NCBI GenBank assembly: GCA_036566745.1
Contig: DATCVR010000240.1
Location: 1 to 6,906 of the forward strand
DNA length: 6,906 nucleotides
Direction of reading: 5' to 3'
DNA from: DATCVR01 sp036566745
GTDB taxonomy: Bacteria > Actinomycetota > Actinomycetes > Jiangellales > Jiangellaceae
The notes under the pieces are model-generated. The model was not told the DNA's origin and made no database searches. It worked only from the letters and a program-made list of their open reading frames with translations. Shown here piece after piece: positions 1 through 4,228 of this stretch (the stretch's first letter is position 1; each line of letters opens with the position of its first letter). Made by a program: the position numbers and the translations under genes.

Positions 1-10
1 AGGGGTCTCG

Positions 11-640
11 ATGCCAGAGGGCGCGCGCTACAGGCGCATCGCTGCTGACATCCAGCGCCGTATCGCCGCCGGCGAGTGGCGGCCGGGCCAGGACCTGCCT
101 TCGAGAGCCGAGCTAGCTGCCGAACTCGGCGTACACCCACAAACCGTTCGCCTCGCCTACGTTCTCCTGCGCCGGGCCGGCGTTTTGGAGGGCGAGGAGC
201 GCCGGGCCGTGTATGTGGCGCATCCTCCAGCTATGCGCACTCTCACGGACCCGGACGCGGACTGGCCGTATTCCTCCGAGACCACCGACACCCGCCCGCG
301 AGCCGCCTCGGTGGAGCTTGCGGAGCGGCTTGGCGTCCACGTGGGTGCGATGTTGCGGCACGAGACCGTTGAGTGTCTCGACCCGGGCGGCAGGTCGGCG
401 ATGCTCGTTTCGTCGTGGTGGCGTGGCCAGCGCCGGCCGCATGTGTCCTATACGGCTGAGCTTGGCTGTGTGGAGCTGTCGGAGGAGCAGGCCCACGCAC
501 TCGGACTGCTCGTCGACGCGACGGCGTTCCGCGTGGTGCGCACTCGCTTCGACGTTCACCGTCGCCCCCTGGAGACTGCTGATCTGATCCTGCCGATGGA
601 TCGCTGGCTCGTTCGGTTGGCGCCCATGCGTGAGCAGTGA
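11..640 (+). CDS. GntR-family transcriptional regulator with UTRA domain (HutC-like)
   Basis: A 209-residue one-component regulator. Residues about 6-70 form a GntR-type winged helix-turn-helix: RYRRIAADIQRRIAAGEW, then LPSRAELAAELGVHPQTVRLAYVLL cut at the recognition helix, then a wing ending in YVAHP. Residues about 95-205 look like a UTRA effector-binding domain, ending in the typical ETADLILPMDRW strand. HutC-type members bind a small ligand through UTRA to change operator affinity; the ligand cannot be read from the sequence. The total length is slightly short for HutC regulators (usually about 230-250 residues). AGGGG at 1-5 is a good ribosome binding site 5 nt before the ATG. The gene stands alone on its strand, and the next plus-strand gene is a second GntR protein. 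The bases GTCTCGAT over its start (5-12) recur in tandem upstream of that second gene, which may indicate cross-regulation (inference). Confidence 0.88.
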   Translation: MPEGARYRRIAADIQRRIAAGEWRPGQDLPSRAELAAELGVHPQTVRLAYVLLRRAGVLEGEERRAVYVAHPPAMRTLTDPDADWPYSSETTDTRPRAASVELAERLGVHVGAMLRHETVECLDPGGRSAMLVSSWWRGQRRPHVSYTAELGCVELSEEQAHALGLLVDATAFRVVRTRFDVHRRPLETADLILPMDRWLVRLAPMREQ

Positions 641-704
641 GCGCTTTCGGTCCTGGCGTGTGGGGCGCCGGGAGTCACGAGTAAAGCCGAGTTTTGGCCG
701 TGGT

Positions 705-727
705 GGAAGATGTTCCCTGCATCTTCT
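705..727 (+). terminator. Possible terminator hairpin downstream of the GntR/UTRA gene
   Basis: GAAGATG (706-712) and CATCTTC (720-726) pair perfectly around a 7-nt loop, with a possible G-T pair outside. The 3' arm is followed by a T-rich run (TTTGACTTT). It lies about 65 nt after the stop codon at 640. An AT-rich stem is unusual in this GC-rich DNA. It could also be a protein-binding dyad. Confidence 0.35.
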
Positions 728-828
728 TTGACTTTCGGTCGATAACCCATGTCTGTACGTAACCGCAGGTCGGGCCATGGCCAAACGTTCCTGCAGGTAA
801 CCCGGTTAACGACCCCCGGGCGGGTTGG

Positions 829-1104
829 TCACAGGTCTTCGCCGGCGAGCTTCCGGTAGGCCTGGTCGCTGATCTGGTGGTAGTCCCGCCAGAGTTGTTC
901 GCCTTCTCGGCAGCGTCCGCGGTCGACGTCGGTGCATGCGGGGCAGCGGAGGGCGTGGCGTGTGTAGCCGCCGTAGGCCTCTTGCATGGGGCTGAGGCGG
1001 GTGGCTGAGGCTATGAGGGCGGGCCGGGTTGTGGCGCCGGTCTGGTGCTTGGCTGGTGGGTCCGTAGGCTGATCCATGTCGGCGCTGCTCCGTTCGTCGG
1101 CCAT
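829..1104 (-). CDS. Small Cys-motif protein, Streptomyces hypothetical family
   Basis: Up to 91 residues. The first 40 are low-complexity and Ala/Thr/Pro-rich; the conserved-looking part is the second half, with HALRCPAC (C54, C57), a third Cys at 65 in DRGRCREGEQLWRDY, and a short helical tail. Three Cys in a C-x2-C-x7-C arrangement suggest a small metal-binding module, but a fourth ligand is not obvious (H50 is possible). I recall similar short proteins beside regulators in Streptomyces, with unknown function. Two starts compete. The ATG at 1104 has only a weak G-run upstream. The ATG at 1077 (Met10) has GGAG about 10 nt upstream and would give 82 residues. The gene is divergent from the small GntR gene at 1237, and the shared gap holds two candidate operators. 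Confidence 0.7.
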   Translation of the reverse strand: MADERSSADMDQPTDPPAKHQTGATTRPALIASATRLSPMQEAYGGYTRHALRCPACTDVDRGRCREGEQLWRDYHQISDQAYRKLAGEDL

Positions 1105-1135
1105 GCCCCCGGGCCGTGACAGCGGCTGCGGGGGT

Positions 1136-1149
1136 CCTGCAATTGCAGG
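1136..1149. promoter_or_regulatory. Perfect 14-bp palindrome, candidate operator
   Basis: CCTGCAATTGCAGG is a perfect inverted repeat in the 132-bp gap between the divergent genes at 1104 (minus) and 1237 (plus). A palindrome between divergent genes, one of them a DNA-binding protein, fits an operator. The half-site TGCAGG/CCTGCA also occurs in the palindrome at 3706-3721 and in CCTGCAGG at 790-797. Binding by any particular regulator is inference. Confidence 0.4.
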
Positions 1150-1170
1150 CTAGCCCGACTTGTAGCGCCG

Positions 1171-1194
1171 CGTCTCGATACGTCTCGATACGTA
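1171..1194. repeat. Tandem 10-bp repeat upstream of the small GntR gene, candidate operator
   Basis: CGTCTCGATA occurs twice head to tail (1171-1180, 1181-1190) and continues into CGTA. The 10-bp period places both copies on nearly the same face of the helix. Each copy contains GT-N6-AC, loosely like GntR operator half-sites. It lies 43-66 bp before the start codon at 1237. GTCTCGAT also occurs at 5-12, over the start of the other GntR gene. Confidence 0.45.
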
Positions 1195-1224
1195 GCCGAA
1201 GATGCTGACCTGTGGACGCCTGTC

Positions 1225-1236
1225 TAGCTTCGGATC
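1225..1236 (+). promoter_or_regulatory. Leaderless-type -10 element for the small GntR gene
   Basis: TAGCTT (1225-1230) matches the streptomycete TANNNT -10 pattern and ends 6 nt before the ATG at 1237, so transcription would begin at or beside the start codon. No Shine-Dalgarno sequence is visible. The -35 is poor: CTGACC at 1205-1210 is only 14 nt upstream of the hexamer. The stretch TAGCTTCGGATCATG is nearly the same as TAGACTTCGGTCATG before the gene at 3791. Confidence 0.5.
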
Positions 1237-1500
1237 ATGACCGTAGATCCGGACGCGGAGATCGACCACGAAGGCCCCGTGACCCCGTACCGGCAGCTCG
1301 CCGACATCCTGAAGGCGCGCATCGCCCGCGGCGACTGGGCGGAGGGCAGGCCGATCGCGTCCGAGACGCGGCTGGTGCAGGAGTACGGGATCGCGAGGAC
1401 GACGGTGCGGCGCGCCCTTGACGTCCTCGTTGAGGAGCAGGTCGTGTGGAAGGTCCAGGGACGCGGCACCTACGTCGGGCAGCCGCCCGCCGAGGGCTGA
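1237..1500 (+). CDS. Short GntR-type winged-helix regulator without effector domain
   Basis: An 87-residue protein that is essentially only a GntR DNA-binding domain. TPYRQLADILKARIARGDW (residues about 16-34) is the first helix region. IASETRLVQEYGIARTTVRRAL (about 40-61) is the HTH with its recognition helix. VVWKVQGRGTYVGQ (about 69-82) is the wing. Full-length GntR proteins carry a ligand-binding domain of more than 100 residues; here the stop follows directly after the wing. The reading frame is intact and a terminator follows, so this looks like a genuine short form (a common streptomycete type), not a fresh truncation. No Shine-Dalgarno is seen, and translation is probably leaderless. 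The tandem 10-bp repeat just upstream is a plausible autoregulatory site. Effector control is unclear because no sensing domain is present. Confidence 0.88.
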   Translation: MTVDPDAEIDHEGPVTPYRQLADILKARIARGDWAEGRPIASETRLVQEYGIARTTVRRALDVLVEEQVVWKVQGRGTYVGQPPAEG

Positions 1501-1503
1501 CAT

Positions 1504-1535
1504 GCCGAAACCCCGCACGATGGCGGGGCTTCGGC
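1504..1535. terminator. Strong hairpin terminator, probably bidirectional
   Basis: The arms GCCGAAACCCCGC (1504-1516) and GCGGGGCTTCGGC (1523-1535) form a 13-bp stem with one A/C mismatch and a 6-nt loop. It begins 3 nt after the stop codon of the small GntR gene. No U-tract follows, as is usual for streptomycete terminators. The long minus-strand operon ending at 1714 also reads toward it, so it may stop both transcripts. Confidence 0.8.
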
Positions 1536-1713
1536 TGGCGTTCACGATCCCCGGCGGCTCCGGTTACTAGCGCCACTGGCCCTTAATGCTGACGGGACAG
1601 CCATGGTCAGTCTGCCACGCGAAGGTCAGCGCGATGACGGGGATTCGGTTCCGCCTTCGTTCGGGTCGACTTCCGGACCATGTCGGCGGCCTCGTGCCAC
1701 ACCTGCGCCTGCT
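1536..1713. other. Gap between convergent units with a possible coding remnant
   Basis: No convincing full gene is visible. On the minus strand, a frame ending at 1607 reads EQAQVWHEAADMVRKSTRTK. It resembles the helical openings of small actinobacterial proteins but runs out after a few dozen residues. Possible starts are GTG at 1702 (31 residues) and ATG at 1681 (24 residues). It could be a tiny gene, a decayed remnant, or the shifted tail of the 1714-2532 gene. Confidence 0.3.
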
Positions 1714-2532
1714 CTACCGGGCGCGCCGCTCGGGTGCGGCAAGCATCTCGGTCCGGCAGTTGTTCCAGCCGCGCATGTAGTCGGCCCACTCGCGGGCGCC
1801 GTCTTCTTCGCCTCGGTCGGCTTCGGTGAGCGGCTGAACGACGGTGGCCCAGTCGACGGCCTGCGTCTCGGGTTGCTGCGGCGCCTCGTCGGCCAGACGG
1901 CGCAGTTCCTCGGCTTCGCGGTCCAGGATCTCGGCCTCGGCGATGCGGGCCTTGGCAACGAACATCGCGAGGTCGTGCATGTCCTCGGTGAGGGCGTCCG
2001 CCTTCTGCTTCAGCCTGTCGGCAACCTCGCGGAGTACGGCTGCCCGCTCAGCTGACACCGGGCTGGGTGCGTAGCGGGCGAGGGCGGCCTCGGCCGGGTC
2101 CATGGGAGCGGCGTGCGCTTCGGTGACGTGCCGGTCGAGGGCGATCTCCGCCCACCTCTGGGTGTCGTGGTCGAGGGACAGCCAGCCGTCGCAGGTGTCG
2201 GTGCCCCAGCAGCGTGCCGCCCACTTCGTGGTGCGGTCGTCGGCTTGGTAGGGCTGGACGGCGGTGTGTTCGCCGTGGAACGGGGCGACGCTGATTTCGT
2301 TGCGGAGGGTGCGCGCGTAGGGCTTGTCGACGGGGAGGGCGTGGTCCCAGCGGTCGGCGAGGGTGTTCATGCGCTGGCGGAGGCGGTCGCGTTGGGCGGA
2401 GATGGCGGCTGCGTGTTGGCGGGCGGTGTCGCGTTCTGCTTCGGCGCGGGCGACGCGCTCGTACAGCTGGTCGAGTTCGTCGCTGGCGATCTGGTCGATG
2501 GTGCGGCGGGGGTTGTCGGCGGGCGCGGTCAC
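1714..2532 (-). CDS. Coiled-coil protein with C2H2-like central motif, unknown function
   Basis: A 272-residue protein, last gene of the minus-strand operon. Residues about 10-65 are a strong helical, coiled-coil-prone segment (ELDQLYERVARAEAERDTAR onward). The centre holds a C-x5-C then H-x4-H arrangement (CWGTDTC, then a WLSLDHDTQRWAE segment, then RHVTEAH), resembling a C2H2 zinc-binding module. A second long helical segment follows (VLREVADRLKQKADAL through EAEILDREAEELRRLADE). The C-terminus reads ADYMRGWNNCRTE. The GTG start at 2532 is preceded by AAGGAGGG with good spacing and overlaps the upstream stop as GTGA. An in-frame start further upstream (2604) lacks this support and would overlap the previous gene heavily. 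I recall similar coiled-coil proteins from streptomycete phage-like and integrated-element regions, but their function is not known to me. Confidence 0.8.
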   Translation of the reverse strand: MTAPADNPRRTIDQIASDELDQLYERVARAEAERDTARQHAAAISAQRDRLRQRMNTLADRWDHALPVDKPYARTLRNEISVAPFHGEHTAVQPYQADDRTTKWAARCWGTDTCDGWLSLDHDTQRWAEIALDRHVTEAHAAPMDPAEAALARYAPSPVSAERAAVLREVADRLKQKADALTEDMHDLAMFVAKARIAEAEILDREAEELRRLADEAPQQPETQAVDWATVVQPLTEADRGEEDGAREWADYMRGWNNCRTEMLAAPERRAR

Positions 2533-2717
2533 CAGCCCTCCTTGAAGTGCGGGGCGTTGGCGCTGAGGTAGTCGTTGCGGTGGAGGGGGCGGGATCGGAC
2601 CCACTCGGTGCGGGGGTGAAGGGTTCGGGGCGCGTAGCAGTGGCGGCAGATCCAGAACCGCCAGCCCTTGCGGGCAAAGGGGTGGGGACTAGTGGCGGTG
2701 GCTGCTTCGTCGGTCAT
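2529..2717 (-). CDS. 62-residue CxxC protein, unknown function
   Basis: A short, aromatic- and basic-rich protein. WRFWICRHCYAP places a CxxC pair at C24 and C27. The rest (RTEWVRSRPLHRNDYLSANAP, written here as its ending segment) looks conserved in style and ends FKEGW. One CxxC pair plus several His residues (H12, H26 and others) could bind one metal ion, possibly as a dimer. The ATG at 2717 is preceded by GGAGGA with 6-nt spacing. It overlaps the 37-residue gene upstream by ATGA and the coiled-coil gene downstream by GTGA, so translation is probably coupled. An earlier in-frame start at 2804 would swallow the 37-residue gene and lacks support. Confidence 0.75.
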   Translation of the reverse strand: MTDEAATATSPHPFARKGWRFWICRHCYAPRTLHPRTEWVRSRPLHRNDYLSANAPHFKEGW

Positions 2718-2827
2718 GCGGTGTCCTCCGGGAGTTCGATGCGGGCGGTGACGGTCAGTCGGGTGCCGGGCGGGTAGCGGCCCGGGGCGCCGCAGTTCTT
2801 GCACTTACTCACCGGCTGGTCAGTCAT
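2714..2827 (-). CDS. 37-residue zinc-ribbon-like microprotein
   Basis: A very small gene, supported by its position and composition. It begins MTDQPVSKCKNCGAP, with a knuckle-like CKNCG (C9, C12), then RYPPGTRLTVTARIELPEDTA. It fills the space between its neighbours. Its ATG at 2827 overlaps the end of the gene upstream by 8 nt (ATGACTGA), and its TGA overlaps the next ATG (ATGA, 2714-2717). The Shine-Dalgarno of the following gene lies inside its last codons. Without it, a 100-nt hole would remain in an otherwise gapless operon. The likely role is metal binding with partner or nucleic-acid contact, which is inference only. Confidence 0.7.
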   Translation of the reverse strand: MTDQPVSKCKNCGAPGRYPPGTRLTVTARIELPEDTA

Positions 2828-3131
2828 CCCGCGCCTCCGGCGTTGCTCGCTTCAGCTTCGCCGCCACCTCCGCAGCCGCGTACCACTCCTGCGCCCGCTC
2901 CTCCAGGCTCGGCCGCATCTCCTCCTCGGCCAGCCCTGAGTACTCCTGGGCCCGCTCCTGAAGTGCCTTCATGACTTCGTCGATGACGGCAGCCTGGTAA
3001 GCGTCGAGCAGCTTCTCTGCTTCACCCCATGGCGTGCACCGGTATCCAGCGGTCTCGTTGTATGGCGGGTTGGATAGGCGCCACACAATGTCGGCGCTCA
3101 GTTCGATGAGGGTGGGGCGTGGATCGTTCAC
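2820..3131 (-). CDS. Helical 103-residue hypothetical protein
   Basis: The GTG start at 3131 gives VNDPRPTLIELSADIVWRL, followed by a segment with SNPPYNETAGYRCTPW and then a long charged helix rich in Ala, Glu, Lys and Arg (EKLLDAYQAAVIDEVMKALQ onward) to the end. The second half contains two similar stretches, LQERAQEYSGLAEEE and LEERAQEWYAAAEVA, suggesting an internal helical repeat or coiled coil. GGAGGA lies 2 nt upstream of the GTG. The gene follows its upstream neighbour by 10 nt and overlaps the 37-residue gene by 8 nt. No membrane segment or signal peptide is present. I do not recognise a named family. Confidence 0.75.
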   Translation of the reverse strand: MNDPRPTLIELSADIVWRLSNPPYNETAGYRCTPWGEAEKLLDAYQAAVIDEVMKALQERAQEYSGLAEEEMRPSLEERAQEWYAAAEVAAKLKRATPEARDD

Positions 3132-3141
3132 GGTCCTCCGT

Positions 3142-3453
3142 TCAGGCTGCGGTCGGGCGCGGCATCGCACGGCACTTCTCGGCGTGGGCCTGCGCCCAGT
3201 CGCGGGCGTCGCGGTCGGCGGCCTCCGGGTCGAAGACCTTGTCGTCGAAGGTCATGCGCTTGACGATCCGCCAGTGGCTGAACTCCTCGACCGCCGGGCA
3301 GCCGGAGCAGGCGGCGGTGGTGTGGTTGCGGTTCTCGCCGATGCCGTCCGGCGTGGGGTAGGTGCGGTTGTCGTGCGTGAGATCGACTGTGGCGCCTGTG
3401 GTGGTGAGGTAGCGGGCGATGACGCCGTTGGGCCAGTCGGTCGTTGCGGTCAC
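3142..3453 (-). CDS. 103-residue protein with CxxC...HxxxC motif, streptomycete family
   Basis: The GTG start at 3453 (AGGAGA 4 nt upstream) gives VTATTDWPNGVIARYLTTTG, a beta-type N-terminal region. A Cys pair follows in AACSGCPA (C49, C52). The C-terminal helix is ARDWAQAHAEKCRAMP (H90, C94). Together these give a CCHC-like set that could hold zinc. I recall the ending 'AxxHAxxCRAMP' from many short streptomycete proteins, whose function is unknown. Its start overlaps the end of the upstream HTH gene by GTGA (3450-3453), so it is probably coupled to the HTH protein. A longer upstream extension would overlap the HTH gene extensively and is rejected. Confidence 0.78.
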   Translation of the reverse strand: MTATTDWPNGVIARYLTTTGATVDLTHDNRTYPTPDGIGENRNHTTAACSGCPAVEEFSHWRIVKRMTFDDKVFDPEAADRDARDWAQAHAEKCRAMPRPTAA

Positions 3454-3695
3454 TTCGTCTCCTCGTCTTGGGGTAGGTCGGTGCGGGCTCCCCGGCCGGG
3501 TCGTGCGGCGTGTGCCGCCTTCACCTGCTCGGGGTCGTAGAGGGCTTGGGCCCGGTGGCTGGTCGGGTGCGGGCGGAAGCTGTGCGCTCGCACTCCCATG
3601 CGTGAGAGGGCGCCGCTCGCACTGGTCGGCTTGATGCCGAGGTGCGCGGCGACGTCGTCGATGGTCCACAGGTCGGGCGGTCTTTCGTCTGCCAC
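3450..3695 (-). CDS. Small helix-turn-helix DNA-binding protein heading the operon
   Basis: An 81-residue protein with an HTH near the N-terminus: LWTIDDVAAHLGIKPTSASG (residues about 9-28), then ALSRMGVRAHSFRP. A central YDPEQVKAAHAAR segment follows, then a charged tail. The layout (an HTH whose second helix reads a target, then a tyrosine-containing YDPEQV strand) resembles MerR-like/excisionase-type HTH_17 proteins; assignment to a single family is uncertain. The GTG at 3695 is the best start. No Shine-Dalgarno is seen, and CATAGT lies 6 nt upstream, so the transcript may be leaderless. An in-frame TTG at 3722 lies inside the palindrome and is unlikely. A 24-bp dyad just upstream is the obvious candidate for an autoregulatory site. 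It is the first gene of a six-gene unit. Confidence 0.78.
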   Translation of the reverse strand: MADERPPDLWTIDDVAAHLGIKPTSASGALSRMGVRAHSFRPHPTSHRAQALYDPEQVKAAHAARPGRGARTDLPQDEETK

Positions 3696-3701
3696 ACCCC
3701 A

Positions 3702-3725
3702 ACTATGCAGGACGTCCTGCAAAGT
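3702..3725. promoter_or_regulatory. 24-bp dyad operator candidate between divergent genes
   Basis: The core TGCAGGACGTCCTGCA (3706-3721) is a perfect 16-bp palindrome. After one mismatched pair, three more bases match on each side (ACT at 3702-3704 and AGT at 3723-3725), giving 22 of 24 symmetric positions. It covers the -10-like CATAGT (minus strand, 3702-3707) and the spacer upstream of it, so a bound protein would block transcription of the six-gene operon. The downstream HTH gene is the natural candidate regulator (inference). Confidence 0.6.
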
Positions 3726-3778
3726 GCGCTAGACGGAATCCGGACACCTCGCCATGAGTGCTTGACAGTGCCCGTCGA

Positions 3779-3790
3779 TAGACTTCGGTC
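3779..3790 (+). promoter_or_regulatory. Leaderless-type -10 element for the 3791 gene
   Basis: TAGACT (3779-3784) ends 6 nt before the ATG at 3791, with no Shine-Dalgarno. A perfect TTGACA lies at 3762-3767, but its 11-nt spacing to this hexamer is too short for a standard sigma-70-type pair. It may be accidental, or part of an unusual promoter or activator site. Confidence 0.5.
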
Positions 3791-3982
3791 ATGCCCACCA
3801 CTCCCCCAGGCTCGGGTTCCTCGCGGCCGTCTGCGGACGAGCTGAACGAGCAGATCCGTGCGCTGTGGACCGGGCGCGGACACCCCGCACTCCCCCTCAC
3901 CGACGAGCAGCGGGAAGAGTATCGGCGGCTGCTTGAGGCGCTGCGGGATGTGGAGCGTGGGGATGTCGTCGAGGCGGCATAG
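3791..3982 (+). CDS. 63-residue hypothetical protein
   Basis: A small acidic protein. Residues 1-14 are Pro/Ser/Gly-rich and probably disordered. Two helices follow: SADELNEQIRALWTGR, then, after GHPALPLT, DEQREEYRRLLEALRDVERG. There are no Cys, membrane or signal features. The codon pattern is consistent with coding. The ATG at 3791 is the only good start and sits 6 nt after a TAGACT -10 element. The stop TAG at 3980-3982 forms the first half of a TAGGAT that may be the -10 of the next gene. It is divergent from the HTH operon, with the 3702-3725 dyad about 65 bp upstream. No family recognised. Confidence 0.65.
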   Translation: MPTTPPGSGSSRPSADELNEQIRALWTGRGHPALPLTDEQREEYRRLLEALRDVERGDVVEAA

Positions 3983-3991
3983 GATCCTGCG
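3980..3991 (+). promoter_or_regulatory. Possible leaderless -10 overlapping the upstream stop codon
   Basis: TAGGAT (3980-3985) fits TANNNT and ends 6 nt before the GTG at 3992. Its first three bases are the stop codon of the 3791-3982 gene. No convincing -35 is seen and no Shine-Dalgarno precedes the GTG. Coincidence is possible because TAG is fixed by the stop codon. Confidence 0.35.
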
Positions 3992-4228
3992 GTGGCACAC
4001 ACCTTCGAAGATCTCGTGAACCTGGAGCAGGCAGCCGTCGAGGCGCACGCCCGCCTCAACACCCCCGGCGTCGACTACGCGCAGCAGTGGCAGGAGTGGC
4101 GGGACGCGTCCGCCGCCTTCCAGGCCGCGGTCACCGAACACGCCGAAGCCGACGGGACGTCGCGGGTTGAGGTCGAGATGGCCGTGAAGAAGGCCGTGCG
4201 GCACGCGGAAGCCGAAGCGGCGGGCTAG
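3992..4228 (+). CDS. 78-residue helical protein, streptomycete hypothetical family
   Basis: A GTG-started helical protein: AHTFEDLVNLEQAAVEAHAR, then YAQQWQEWRDASAAFQAAVTEHA, then RVEVEMAVKKAVRHAEAEAAG. It looks like a three-helix, coiled-coil-type protein without Cys or membrane segments. I recall similar short proteins (T-F-D/E-D-L-V near the start, AVTE..., ...VRH near the end) from Streptomyces; their function is unknown. It lies 9 nt after the preceding gene and has no Shine-Dalgarno. Initiation therefore depends on coupling or on a leaderless transcript from TAGGAT. Its TAG stop shares CTAG (4225-4228) with the convergent gene, so the two reading frames overlap by 4 bp. Confidence 0.72.
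   Translation: MAHTFEDLVNLEQAAVEAHARLNTPGVDYAQQWQEWRDASAAFQAAVTEHAEADGTSRVEVEMAVKKAVRHAEAEAAG

Noticed and set aside
738..745. GTCGATAA, similar to a WhiG-type -10 (GCCGATAA)
   Set aside because: No TAAA-like -35 is present at the required distance, and no credible gene starts downstream.
113..784. 223-codon minus-strand frame opposite the GntR/UTRA gene
   Set aside because: It is the mirror of a clear regulator gene, with an Arg/His-rich, domain-free translation.
777..800. Seven-codon open frame MAKRSCR
   Set aside because: It has no ribosome binding site or conserved partner; an ATG-stop pair this short is expected by chance.
799..826. AACCCG...CGGGTT inverted repeat downstream of the 829 gene
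   Set aside because: It has only 6 bp with a 16-nt loop in GC-rich DNA; too weak to call a terminator.
2048..2677. 209-codon minus-strand frame overlapping the coiled-coil gene
   Set aside because: The translation is a low-complexity Arg/Pro/Thr run typical of a shifted frame; the 1714-2532 and 2529-2717 genes explain the region.
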